A stretch of DNA of 64,000 bases from Heloderma charlesbogerti (taxonomy: Eukaryota > Chordata > Lepidosauria > Squamata > Helodermatidae), in the NCBI GenBank assembly GCA_026122225.1, contig JANEZZ010002695.1, positions 124,001 through 188,000 of the forward strand. Reading direction: 5' to 3'. How positions within the stretch are numbered: position 1 is the first letter of the stretch; the number at the start of each line of letters is the position of its first letter. The translations under genes were made by a program, and so were the position numbers. The notes below the pieces were generated by a model, which made no database searches, had not been told where the DNA came from, and worked only from the letters and a program-made list of their open reading frames with translations. Positions 10,912 to 21,895 of the stretch are shown here, piece by piece.

Positions 10912-11620
10912 TAGGGATGTCAGAGAATACTGCCACGAATCATGGGGAGGTCGAATGCCAGAGCATTCGGCCCCCCGAAATCGGTGGCAGAACAGTCTGC
11001 CCCCCGCCCCCCCCAGAATGGGACTTACCTTGGGCAGATCTTCCTGGTGGCAGCGGCTCCGGCGGTGGTTTGGCAGCGGTTCGGCAGCGGCTGCGGCGGC
11101 CGGTCTTCTGACCGGCTGCCGCCGCCGCCATTTCCAGTTAAAAAAACAAAACAAAAAAAACGTGATAGGCTACATAAAGATTTACATAGCCTATTACAGC
11201 TAGATTTTTAAAAAACACCATGGTAGGCTATGTAAATGTTTATGTAGCCTATCACAGCTGATTTAAAAGAGAAACAAAAATGTGCGTACACAAATGGCGG
11301 CGCCCATGGGCACCACCATTTGTGTATGCACGTGGTTTTTTTTTCTCTTTTAAATCAGTCGTGATAGGCTACGTAAACATTTATGTAGTCTATCACGGTA
11401 TTTTTAAAAAAATCTAGCCGTGATAGGCTACGTAAATCTTTACGTAGCCTATCACTTTTTTTGTTTTTTTGTTTTTTTTATTGGAAATGGCAACAGCGGC
11501 AGCCGGTCAGAAGACCAGCCGCCGCCGCCACACCACCGCCAAACCATCGCTGGAGCTGCCACCACCAGGAAGATTCGCCCAAGGTAAGTCCCGTCCCGGG
11601 GTGGGCAGGGGAAGTTAGAG
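10912..11620. mobile_element. hAT-type palindromic element, right end deleted
   Basis: It starts with a B-end (TAGGGATGTCAGAGAAT) and B-arm, then S palindromes at about 11160-11197 and 11220-11258, Y (about 11293-11328), S (about 11359-11398), S (about 11416-11453). It then enters a second, inverted B-type arm (GGAAGATTCGCCCAAGGTAAGTCCC) and stops about 11620 without CATCCCTA. The part present is thus almost a perfect large palindrome with B-arms on both sides. Confidence 0.8.
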
Positions 11621-11871
11621 TTAGCTTGCTCTAAAAGCCTACACCTGGATAGGGAAGAATTATCCTGACTTCCACATTCTTCTGCCCAAATTTAGCAGAA
11701 CGCAGACATAGGCACTTTAAAAAGCCATGAGAATGTGAAATCACATGAAATGTCTCTTCTTCCACTGTTCCTCCTAGTACAGTATCCCTGAATGCTACAC
11801 ATGAAAGCTGCTTCCTCAAAACCATCATGGAATGAGACAAAGAGTTTAGCACCTGGAATGTGGATATGGTT

Positions 11872-12241
11872 TAGGGATGGGGGAGAAATTTGTTCAGTTC
11901 ACACGTTCATGCAATTTTGCCTACTTTTGCATGTTTATACCAATATGTGAACCAAAACACAGCTAATCTTCAAATTTTGCACTTCTCCACATTTTGCAGT
12001 GGAGCCCTCCGATTAAAAACAGCATACAAAATGTGTATATGAGAAGAAAGCGCACACACATAAATCATATATTGGTGAAAATAACATTAAAACACACTAT
12101 ATTAGGAAAACTGCTTCCAAAGTGTGTATACTAGGTAAACTTGTGTACAAAATGCATGTTCTCAAAGTTCAGGATGAACTGGAGACTGGAAAAAATGAGA
12201 AAATGAGAGAAATGAAAACTGACAGATTTGTCAGTTCCCTA
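11872..12241. mobile_element. older AT-rich hAT-like element
   Basis: It starts TAGGGATGGGGGAGAAATTTG and ends GATTTGTCAGTTCCCTA, so the termini are degenerate inverted repeats of the TAGGGATG class. Internal sequence (AAAACACAGCTAATCTT, CAGTGGAG, GTGTATA, AAAATGAGA) is shared with 29165-29505. The 8-mers on the two sides do not match convincingly, consistent with an old copy. Confidence 0.6.
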
Positions 12242-13004
12242 AATATATTGTAATTAAATCAGATCATTGTGTAACTAATAATAGATGAAAGTGATAAAGA
12301 AAAACACACACACAGTGCTAAACCCCAAAGTATGTGATACATCAGTGAAAGTAATACTGCTTACTAAGGGTTAGTACTTGTGGTAGCTTTGTAAGTGTAT
12401 TCAGCTGAACACACCTAAAGAATTATTTTTTTCAGAACTCGATGCTAAACATGCAAATATCTATAATGTAGCCTGGTGTACAGGGGCATTGAAAAGTGGG
12501 GGCTTAGTTGTATGCCACATACCCTTCCTGGTTTCAGTCTACTTGTGCTGCAGGTGAACAGCCGCATAGATCTCAACTCCGGATCCAATGCAGAATAACC
12601 AAAGGATCACCAAGCTCCCACAAGATCCTTCTTGGCAAGCTGGGGTTTTCAATGGAGCAGTGCTGGGAGAAAAATATAAAGCGAGATGGTTTGGTTTCTT
12701 ACACCAGACTTGGGTCAACAGGAATAATTTCACCACCCAGAGAGCTTCGGCTGTTGGGTGCTCTAGAAATAAAGGAAATAAATTAATAACTATCTCCATA
12801 TCAGCAATTGGGTATTTGGGCTTATTCTGTTGCCTTGAACTGAGCTAAATGGAGGGCTGATTTAAAATTGTTCCAAAACAGTTTTTGATGATATTCTGAG
12901 CCCATGTTCTGGTACAAAAAAAATAAAAAAATGAACCCAATGAAATATAAGTAAAAATATTATCAGCATACCATGAACTCATATCTAGCATTTTGTTATC
13001 GCTT
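12242..13004. other. unclassified interval
   Basis: AT-rich; a short (CA)n at 12305-12314. No supported gene or transposon end. Confidence 0.4.
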
Positions 13005-13200
13005 TAACCCACCCTGCCTTCTCCAAGGTATGTGGGATGTTGTAAATGTTACACAACCAATTTATCCTCACAACAGACCTTAAAAAAGTTAGACAGATTG
13101 ACTTTCTCTACCCCAGTGTGCCCATGGCTGATATGAACCATGAACACTGATCTTCCTGACTTTATCTGAAAACTCTAACTACTACCCATCACACTGGTGT
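13005..13200 (-). mobile_element. old tRNA-derived SINE remnant (MIR/Sauria-like)
   Basis: TTATCCTCACAACAGACCTT near the left and CTAACTACTACCCATCACACTGG at the right resemble the conserved core and tRNA-like head of MIR/Sauria-type SINEs read on the minus strand. It is strongly diverged and assigned by motif order only. Confidence 0.35.
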
Positions 13201-13494
13201 GTTTTCCTACAACTTGAATGCATGGAATGAAGATGTTTCACCAATCTGATGATTACTCTCACCACATTGGACAGAAATAACAACATGACTGTCAACATTT
13301 GCAGGAGTCTTGAAAACAAAGATGCCTTCTTCATTGTCAAGTACTGGCAAGCCTACACTTCTATTGGTCTCCTACCATCATTTAACCCCTCATGGAGCCC
13401 CTGGCCCTCTCTGTAGCATTTTCAGGGGGGCTGACAAAGTTGATGTGGGGAGTAGGGGGTGGGAAAGGCTGCTTCCACCCGCCCAGTTGTGCAT

Positions 13495-13610
13495 AGGGAT
13501 GGACAGATTTCTCAATCATGGTCTCACTGAGACTGAAGGTTTGTTGAGGTCAAGCTCATTCTATCCCATTTCCGCAGAAGCTTGTGGAAAACCGGGCGAG
13601 GGGGGATGAC
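13495..13610. mobile_element. possible hAT B-end remnant
   Basis: TAGGGATGGACAGATTTC followed by CATGGTCTCACTGAGACTGAAGG has the layout of a degenerate B-end. No right end is found. Confidence 0.3.
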
Positions 13611-13889
13611 ATGTACAGAAATGCACACTGAACACACTGTTTTGCACATTCTTAAATGTATACAGTTTTGGATGCATATTGACTAAAGCATATTAGTGCA
13701 TTTTAGAAATGTACACAATTTTCTTTGTGCATTTTTTATTTGGGCTTTGCTTATTAGGCCTCAGATTTTAACTTCTGTGCTCCTGTTACAGCTTGGTTTA
13801 CACTTTTTTTGTTATTATTATTGTTGCTCAAATGTCAGAACTCATCACTGATTCAGATAATTTGTCTCTGGTCAGCAATTACTTCATGG

Positions 13890-14378
13890 TAGGGATGGCA
13901 GAGAATTCCTCCACGGAATCCAGTGAGGCTCTAAAGAAAATTCTTCTAAAGAATCCGGGCCCCTGGAATCCGTGGCGGAATGGCCTCCTGCCTCCCTGCC
14001 CCCCTGCGGAATCCCCCCAGGATGGCACTTACCTGGAGTGGATGCGGCGGATTCGGCAGCAGCGGCGGTGGCTCCGGCAGCTGGTTTCCTGGCCGGCCAC
14101 GGCAGGGCTGCTGCGGCCGCCATTGGTGTCCTTGCAGCCGTGATAGGCTACGTAAGAATTTACGTAGCCTATCACAGGTAACCCCTCCCCCCAAAAATGC
14201 AGCATATGCAAATGGCAGTGGCTACGGCGGCCACCATTTGCGTTCCCTATTTTTTGCCAATTTATCTTACATAAATATTTATGTAAGATAAAACGGCGAA
14301 AAAAAGGGGAACACAAATAACGTAGTGGATGCTATTTGCATTCCTTTATTTTTCACCATTCTAACCTACATAAATATT
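13890..14378. mobile_element. hAT-type palindromic element, right part missing
   Basis: The B-end TAGGGATGGCAGAGAATTCC is followed by a GC-rich B-arm, one S palindrome (about 14136-14175), Y (about 14206-14242), and T-like modules (CTTACATAAATATTTATGTAAG at 14267-14288 and an incomplete one ending about 14378). The rest of the core and the A-end are absent. Confidence 0.8.
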
Positions 14379-14684
14379 TACAGTGGGTTGATTGTTCCAT
14401 CACTAACCCACGTTACTCCTGATAAACGATCATGCACTCTCAAGCTTGCTGTGGCTGGTTTTGCCCTAAGTCCTTCTGCCCACTCCTGACACGTATCTGG
14501 GACAACCACAGCAGCCTACTCCGCTATTCCACTAATGAGCGCAAATGTACTCATTAGCAGAGAAGACAGTTTGGGGTAGATCTCCCCCCTTTTTAACCTT
14601 TGGGGAGATTTGCACATATTTAATGATTTTGTTTTTTTTTATTTTTACCTTCAGGAAGATCTGCACAATCTCTCTCTCTCTCTC

Positions 14685-14725
<41 letters not shown>

Positions 14726-15336
14726 TCTTACTTTGGGGGCAATTTGTGCAATCTGTGAAACTGCAGTAGTTACTGCAAATAAATGCAGTTTCTGCCGAGA
14801 ATAAGTGCAGTAGTTACTGCAAATGTTCGCAAATTTCCCTGAAGGTGGAAAAAAAAGTTACATTTTCACAAATTGTCCCAGAGGTGAAAAAACAACAATA
14901 TTAAATTTGCCAAAATCTCTCTGAAGTCTGAAGGTGAAAAAAGGGTATCAGTGTCTAGGGAGGAGGCACAATGGAGGAGTAAATTGACAAGAGTCATTCC
15001 TTATTGAAATATCGGAAGAGGATAGAAGGTGAAGAAGGAAGGACGAGGGAGGCGGCACAAGTGAGATCACAAGGAAGGACCTGGTTTTTCGCCATTCTTG
15101 CCAGGTGGCTCTGTACTGTAGCCCTTTCTGACAAGCCATGCATAGGCCACTCGACTCAACCAGGTTTGCATGTCACAGCAAGCCACTCTGAAAACAAGCC
15201 GCCTTCAATAAACCAACAAACCATGGGTTGTGAGGGTGGCTTGTGGGTGGTTAATAAACTATGCTGAGGAAACCTTACTGGTTTTGGACATCACCACAAG
15301 CTTTGGAGAGCTCCAGTTTTGCTGATTTCACATCCC
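14379..15336. other. mostly unclassified interval with a (TC)n run
   Basis: CACATCCCTA at 15327-15336 could be the right end of an old hAT relic whose left end is lost. TTTGCAAATTT-type AT-rich sequence at 14820-14930 is similar in composition to other AT-rich hAT relics. Nothing else recognised. Confidence 0.3.
14669..14718 (+). repeat. (TC)n microsatellite
   Basis: About 50 bp of TC with one CCTT interruption near 14684; a pyrimidine/purine mirror repeat. Confidence 0.95.
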
Positions 15337-15929
15337 TACTTCCCAGCAACTGGTATTCCATGACTTATTTTTGTACACACAGGTTGAATTTCCCAACACA
15401 AAAAAACAGATATGAAAATTTGGCCTGAACTGCTGTCAGACTGCTTTTCCTTGATCTCATCTGCCTTTGACATATGCATATTAATTCAGAATATTTCCCT
15501 GCCATGTTGTTTATCTCTCTGCACCCTCTGGCTGTTAGTGGGGGGGGGGGAGTCAATGTCTTTTGATCTGACAAACCCTCACTGAGTTCTTTGTTATACA
15601 TCTAGATTGAAGCTTTAATTGACACAGGGCACTGTGGCCAAATAAAGTATAATGAAAACATTGATAGAGATGGTTAGGCGGCAGTTATTAGCATCTGGTC
15701 TAAAATATTAATTGACCTGGCAGGAGGCCTGATAAAATGAGGGTGTGGGGTGGGGGGAAGAGGAAAAATGTGGTTTGAAATGTTCAATGGCAGATGTAGC
15801 TATAATGGATAGCTTTGATAAGACAGCCGTGCTCATTTTCTCCTTGAGTGAAAGACCAGTGTTTTCTTTGCTAATGAAGACATGGCAGGTCACTCAGTGG
15901 TAAAATCAGTATTTTAATATAATGCAGGA

Positions 15930-15935
<6 letters not shown>

Positions 15936-15980
<45 letters not shown>

Positions 15981-16003
15981 GAGAGAGAGAGAGAGAGAGA
16001 GAG
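15936..16003 (+). repeat. compound (TG)n(GA)n microsatellite
   Basis: About 20 TG units are followed, after TATG, by about 12 GA units. Confidence 0.95.
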
Positions 16004-16247
16004 GTTCTATATATGGGTCACAGCCTTGATCCTCTGAATATGGAAAGGGTTGTTCCCAGACCACCTAGAGTGATGATGGGTAAAAGTTAATCTAGCTCTG
16101 ATGTCTGATGGAGAATTGTTGGGCCTTCTCTCAGAAAACTAGGCTGCTAACAGCAACTAGGGACTAACGTTCCTTTCTGATTTTGAACTGGGAATGTCAA
16201 CACTGTGGTATTACTGTTGTTTTTCCTGCTGCTGTTATTGTTGTTGG

Positions 16248-16272
16248 GATGATGATGATGATGATGATGATG
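16248..16272 (+). repeat. (GAT)n microsatellite
   Basis: Eight ATG/GAT units. The downstream GTACATGGTGCTTTACAAAATGC (16340-16362) resembles a reptile LINE 3' region that often starts with such a trinucleotide tail, read on the minus strand. Confidence 0.8.
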
Positions 16273-17533
16273 CCACCCTTCGTAATATATGTTCGAGGAT
16301 GGGTGATAATAATGATGATATAATATATCATAGGACCTATGTACATGGTGCTTTACAAAATGCAAGCATCATGGATCAGGACTCTAACCCTCATCAATGG
16401 AGGATCCCGACCCCTCATTTTCCAAAGAAGAGGCTCCTGAATTAACAGTCAAGGAGAAGGTCCCATTAAAAAAAAAAGAAGGTGTAATGAGGCTTTCACC
16501 TCTACAGACCCAGTTCCTGAGAAGGACTCAGGGACCTGCTCCCCTTGCATCCAGAAGAGGTTAGATTGCCATCTTTGAACTCCAGCCACCAGGAGTCCAG
16601 CATGCCACAGTCACTCCTGCATTGACACAGCCTGGGTCCATTAAAACATTTCAGGCCCCTTTAAGAGAAAGGCTTCAGCTGGTATGGAGGCAAGGCCAAT
16701 CATCCTCAAGGAAGCCCAACTTCTACTCAAGACTCAGTTTCAATCTGTTCCTTGTTGGAGCAGCATACAAACAAACTTGTCTGACTTCCAGCCCATCACT
16801 ACTTGGAGCTCTCCAAGATGCTGCCCTGTTCCTGCCACCCTGAGAAACCTGCCTTTCCCAAAGCCTTGGTAAATACCCAACCCAATAGAGGTCAAACAGA
16901 ACAACAAGCTGATAGTTGCCTGACTTAAAGTGTATGCCATCTATAATTCAGAACATGCTAAACAACAGAGGAAGGGGAGGGAGATGTAAGCGTGGGTAAA
17001 CAAGTGAGTAATATTAATTTATTTATGTTGCATTTATGAGAACATAATGTTACGGTACATTCATTACTGTAGTATTTATGTTCTCATAAATGTTATCTTA
17101 ATGTAGGGTATGAGAACTAGGGGATGTTGTGACAAAATGTCACAGAAAACGTTCCCCCCTCCTTTTTCTATTTTGAGAAGGAAGGGATTTGATGAAAGTA
17201 AGAAAAGTAGCATCATGGGATGTCTAGGTTTTTGTTGTTGTTTTGTTTTGTTTTTGTTTTTAACACAGGGAGGTACATGTGTCAATGGGTAACCTGGGTC
17301 TGGGCCACTGGGAGGATGGACTGAGGAGACTAGTAGTTCTTGAGGAAGGATTGGATGGGGAGAGGAAAGGAAAGCTTAGATTCATTCTGGACCAAATGTT
17401 CTGAAATACAAGTTCTCTTACTGAACTCTTAAAATGAAGTTTTCAGAATGTGTGTGAATAAAACAAGGAGTGGTAGTGACAGACTTCAGAATCTACAACA
17501 AAAATGGAAGGTTGAACATTAGATCAGTGTACA

Positions 17534-17783
17534 AGTGTGGTGTAGTGGTGAGAGTGATGGACTGGGAGCTGGGAGATCTGGGTTCTAGTCCCCACTCAGC
17601 TGTGGCAGCTCACTGGGTGACTTTGGGCCAGTCACAGACTCTCTCAGCCCAACCTACCTCACAGGGTTGTTGTTGTGAGGATAAAATGGGTAGGAGGAGG
17701 ATAATGTAAGCTGCCTTGGGTTCCTTGAAAGAGGAAATAAGGCAGGATATAAATGCAATCAATCAATAAACAAACAAACAAAT
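17534..17783 (+). mobile_element. Sauria-type tRNA-derived SINE
   Basis: The head GTGTGGTGTAGTGGTGAGAG contains a pol III A-box-like block and GGGTTCTAGTCCCC a B-box-like block. The body CTTTGGGCCAGTCACAGACT, CTCAGCCCAACCTACCTCAC, AGGGTTGTTGT..GAGGATAAAATGG and the tail GCAGGATATAAATGCAAT followed by an A-rich simple repeat are those of squamate Sauria SINEs, which are thought to use BovB enzymes through a shared tail. BovB fragments occur in this window. Confidence 0.85.
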
Positions 17784-17970
17784 AGATCTATTTTGGAATA
17801 GAACACGGACTGTCTGGGGTCCCAATACAGATGGACAGATCAGTCTATTTCCTGTCAATGTCCATTTTGCATGTGTTCATTTGTAAGGCAGTCCCATGCT
17901 TTTTTATACATCATTCTGTGTTGTTGTTGTTTTAACAGACATAGAAAAAAATCACATTTAAAAATGCCCT

Positions 17971-17998
17971 ACACACACACACACACACACACACACAA
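17971..17998 (+). repeat. (AC)n microsatellite
   Basis: About 14 AC units. Confidence 0.95.
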
Positions 17999-18223
17999 TT
18001 TGTGTTTGTTTGTTTTGTATGCATTTTACCCTAAGATATGCTTTGTTGTATCCATTTTGGTATGGGTTTCTCCATTTTACTAACTAGATTAGCTTTTCCA
18101 AAATCACTGTATTGATTTTGAATGGGAACTGGATCTGTTAAGACTCTGAAGATACTAAGCCTAATGTACTTTATTATTTTAGGTACTTGTGGTCAAATAC
18201 TCATCAGCAAGACATTTAAACAT

Positions 18224-18246
18224 CAACACACACACACACACACACA
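18224..18246 (+). repeat. (AC)n microsatellite
   Basis: About 11 AC units. Confidence 0.93.
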
Positions 18247-18887
18247 GCTCTTTGGCACATGCTGCTTCTTTATTTAGAGATAAAACAATAACAATTATGA
18301 TGCAATGATCCTTGTTATATGGGGCATTTTGCTGACAGTCCTTGTCTTGAAGCCCCCCCACCTTTTCTCTCATTGACAAGTTGCTTCAACTGTTTCAGAT
18401 TATTTCTTGACTATTTTTTTAGAAACATTCCTTTAATAAAAGGCAAATATGTTTTAGCTAAGAACTATTTGGAAACCTGCACATATTTCAGAATAAATGT
18501 TCATTTTTAGCCTTTGGCTATTTCAATGGTTGGGCATATGTGGATTCCATTGTTCCCTGCTCCAGGATGTGTGCCAGGGCCTTGTGGTACATGCCACACC
18601 CAGGCAGGTGTGCACAAAGAGGAGGGTGTTGCGAGCCTTTTTGTAGGACTAGCCAGGACTTTGGGGTCCCAACTTGCAAGATGCAATTAGCTTTTTCTGA
18701 ACACCCACAGAATACTGCCTTAGTAGGTATACCCACAAGAAGGGAGGAAAAGGAGACAGGAAAAGGAGGGGTTAACAAAATAACACTGGAGTTCAGTACC
18801 TTCACCCACACCAGGAGAAAGTATGCTCAAAACAAGTTGGCTGGAGAGGTGGCTTTCATACAGCTGTTTCTTCAACAGCCATGGCTA

Positions 18888-18890
<3 letters not shown>

Positions 18891-18921
<31 letters not shown>
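18891..18921 (+). repeat. (TC)n microsatellite
   Basis: About 15 TC units. Confidence 0.95.
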
Positions 18922-18924
<3 letters not shown>

Positions 18925-19084
18925 TTTCTGCTAGGATGAGTTGCAGAGTACAGATGGATGGATCCATCAGTTTCAGTTACTCTCAATTTGTCATTTCTCC
19001 AGTTTCAACTTTGGTTCATCCAAAACTTTGAAATTTAATGGTGTGTGTTTTAAAGATCACGTGGAAATCCATAAGCATTTTTCT

Positions 19085-19601
19085 TAGGGATGTCAGAGAA
19101 TTCCACCATGGACTCCAGTGAGGCCAGATTCTTTAGAATCCTCCTCCCCTACCCCACAGAAGCCCCCTGGAATGGAGATTACCTGGTGGCGGATGCGGCG
19201 GCAGTGGTGGCTGCGGCTGCAGATGTGGCGGCAGCAGCGGCTCCGGATGGTCTCCTGGCTGCTGCTGGGTTGCTGCGGCCACAAATGGTGGCTGCTGGCA
19301 TAGTGGCCACCATTTGCGTGGCTTCCTTTTGCCATGATAGGCTATGTAAATACTTATGTAGCCTATCACGGCAAAGAACAGGGGCGCAAATGGTGGCCGC
19401 TACGCCATTTGCGCCCCTGCTCTTTGCCGTGATAGGCTACGTAAGTATTTAAATAGCCTATCACAGCAAAAGGAAGCCACGCAAATGGTGTAGTGGCCAT
19501 CATTTGCATGGCTGCCTTTTGCCATGATAGGCTACATAAATACTTACTGTATTTTGCCGATGCCCCAGAATGGACAGTTGAGTGGGATTCGTACATCCCT
19601 A
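19085..19601. mobile_element. hAT-type palindromic element, short A-arm
   Basis: The B-end TAGGGATGTCAGAGAATTCC is at left and GATTCGTACATCCCTA at right. Core: Y-like hairpins with GCGTAGTGGCC spacers alternating with S palindromes (about 19332-19373, 19427-19467, and a broken one at 19523-19550). The A-arm is nearly absent. The flanks ATTTTTCT and TTTTTCAT do not match as clean 8-mers, so the target duplication is degraded or the boundary has slipped. Confidence 0.82.
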
Positions 19602-20460
19602 TTTTTCATGCACAATTATCCGACTACATGCATTTTTGTATGATTGGTTGCCTAATTTGCATATCTTTGTAAGCAAATTTCCTAATAAAATGCATGTCTA
19701 TACATTATTTTCTCGTGTGTGTGTGTGTGTGTTTTATTGGAAAACTCCATTGGCAAATTAAGAGAAGTGTGGATTTTGGAGGGTAATTTTGTTTCGTTTC
19801 ACCTAGTGGTTCAAAAGTACAAAATTAGGGAACTCCCCCCCCCGCCCCCTGCGCACACACACACACACACACACACACAATTTGTATTGCAGAGCCTGGG
19901 CTTTTCTCATTCCCTTCTCCCTCTCTCTCCCTCTCATTCCACTTATCCTCTTTCGTCTGCATCGCTCTCAGACCCCATATGCAAGAAGATGCATTCTCAG
20001 AGCTTGGAGGCCCAGCCCTCCTGATGAGTCCACCTTCTAGCAGCCAGCAGCTGCTCTCCATTGTGTTTTGATTCCAGAGCAGCACAGCCACAGCCACAGC
20101 CACAGCCACTCCAGGACATAGCTGTCCCTTTTGATGGCATGGCAGTGGCCAAAGAGCAAGCCCCAAACCATGTTCCTCCAGCCAGGGCAGGGAGGTCCTG
20201 CCACCTGACCCTGGCATGAGGTCAGAGCCTGCTGATGGCTACATTTCCACATTCTGAGAATGTATTCTTCTTACATTATTCCGGTGGCCTGCAGCAACAT
20301 TTTTCCTTCCAGTACTGCTGGGGTAGTATTAGGAAGCCTGAACTACTGACTTGTTGCTGCAGTCTTTTCTCATCAATTCTGGTTTGAACATTTGGGAGGT
20401 CCTGGGGCAAGTTGCCCTCAAAGGAGGCAGGGGAGGAAGTGTATCCCTAAGTCAGTCCAC
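19602..20460. other. unclassified interval with microsatellites
   Basis: (GT)n at 19715-19732, (CA)n at 19853-19879 and a short (CCACAG)n stretch at 20087-20107. No gene supported. Confidence 0.35.
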
Positions 20461-20550
20461 TGTCGGGAGGTCACCCCTGTCCCCTGCCACCTTCTGAAAT
20501 CCTCAGGTAGCCAGAATAATCAACACAGAGATAATAGGGCTCTTTTCCAA

Positions 20551-20560
20551 GGCTTTATTC
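20551..20560 (-). promoter_or_regulatory. LTR polyadenylation signal
   Basis: GAATAAAGCC on the minus strand, about 85 bp before the LTR end at 20461. Confidence 0.5.
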
Positions 20561-21034
20561 CCATTCAACCTAATGACGCTTACAGATGATAATTGCTTGA
20601 CTCTACGAATGAGACTTAAGAGAGCTGCCTACTCGAGGGTTCTAACCTTAGGAATCAGTTGATCTCCATTTGGAGGAGAAGGTGGGAAACCTCTGTATTT
20701 ATGGGCTAGGAGGAGAGAGTCCACCCTTTTCCCGTGGGGCATAGGGCCCCACTGCTGCCATGGTGCCAAGTGGGCTGAGCGCCTCCTCTCAGTGCCCGCT
20801 GTGGCAGCGCCTAGCATCCAGAAACTGCTGTTGCGCCTCCCTCTCCCTGCCAGGGTCAGTATCACTCTCAGGAATGTGTACTGGGAGGGGCTCTCCCCCT
20901 GGCTGCTCCTCTGAACAGAGCGTGGGTTCCTTTCCCACGGTTTCTATCTCTTCCTCAGAATCAGAACTGCCTTGGGGCTCTCTGGGCTCCAATCCAACCC
21001 TGACATCCACCTCTTCCTTGGCACTATTGGAACT

Positions 21035-21672
21035 TAGAGATGGCAGAGAATTCTGCCATGGATTTCAGTGAGGCCAAATGCACTGGCATTCAGCCCCCCT
21101 AAACCCATGGTGGAACAGCCTCCCCCACTGCCACCTTGCGGAATAGCCCCAGAACGAAACTTACCTGGGGCTCCAGCGGTGGCTATTCGCTGTAATAGCC
21201 TATGTAAATATTTACGTAGGCTAAAACAGGGAGGGAAAAAGGAATGCATATGGCGCCCACTATGCTATTAGCGTTCCCCTTTTTTTTTACCATAATACCC
21301 TACCTAAATATTTACGTAGGCTAAAACGGCTAAAAATAGGGAATGCAAATGGCGGCCGCCATAGCGGCCGCCATTTGCGTATGCTGTTTTTTTTTCCCGG
21401 CTTGCCATGATAGGCTACATAAATACCTACGTAGCCCATCACGGCAGCTTTGCAGGAGGCAAATGGTGGCCGCTATGGCGGCTGCCATTTGCGTCCGCAG
21501 CAGGCCGTCCACAGCTGGAACTCCAGGTGCAAATGGCCCTGGCTGGCAGCTTCGCGGAGCTGCCATGGAGCAGAGCCATCCAGGGAGGATTCCGGGGGGG
21601 AGAGACGGAGCGTCTCCCCCCCACACCATGAATCACATCTGCGAAAAGGTAAGTGACTTTCGTATATCTCTA
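21035..21672. mobile_element. hAT-type palindromic element in the LTR
   Basis: B-end TAGAGATGGCAGAGAATTC at left and A-end TTTCGTATATCTCTA at right. Identical 8-mers TTGGAACT flank it at 21027-21034 and 21673-21680. Both termini read TAGAGAT instead of TAGGGAT. The core has diverged S-like palindromes (for example about 21411-21444) and Y modules (about 21347-21380 and 21463-21492). Confidence 0.92.
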
Positions 21673-21895
21673 TTGGAACTGTTGATTTGGTTGTCCTCTC
21701 CCACTGGGTCCAATTTCAATCACTGTCCACAGGGAGAGTGCAGACCAACTGGAGGCTGCTGCTTCAACTCGTTGCCTTTGTTTCTGCTTGCACCCTTGCA
21801 GAGGGCAGCTAAGGAGGCAATGATAGCAAGAAAGAGCAGCAGGGGCAGGGCTTGAGGGTTGACAGGGCTTCAGGGACAGGGTGACAAGATTGACA

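Larger units (their letters stand above)
15337..17533. other. mostly unclassified interval with microsatellites
   Basis: Holds compound (TG)n(GA)n, a (GAT)n run and an uncharacterised GC-moderate stretch at 16540-16870. A poly-G of 11 lies at 15541-15551. No gene supported. Confidence 0.35.
17784..19084. other. unclassified interval with microsatellites
   Basis: Two (CA)n runs and a (TC)n run listed separately; no gene or complete transposon recognised. Confidence 0.35.
20461..21895 (-). mobile_element. LTR of an LTR retrotransposon, split by a hAT copy
   Basis: On the minus strand this starts TGTCAATCTTGTCA (21882-21895) and ends CCTCCCGACA (20461-20470), giving TGTC..GACA inverted ends. 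Within it are a TATA-like CCATAAATACAG (about 20693-20704) and a GAATAAAGCC polyadenylation signal (20551-20560) in the right order for U3-R-U5. Without the 646 bp of hAT insertion and duplicate the LTR is about 790 bp. The minus-strand sequence just upstream, CAGGGGGAGGCAC, looks like a polypurine tract, so this is a 3' LTR. Gypsy-like is likely but not proven. Confidence 0.6.

Noticed and set aside
16194..16445. Asp-rich and His-rich ORFs
   Set aside because: Translations of the (GAT)n microsatellite.
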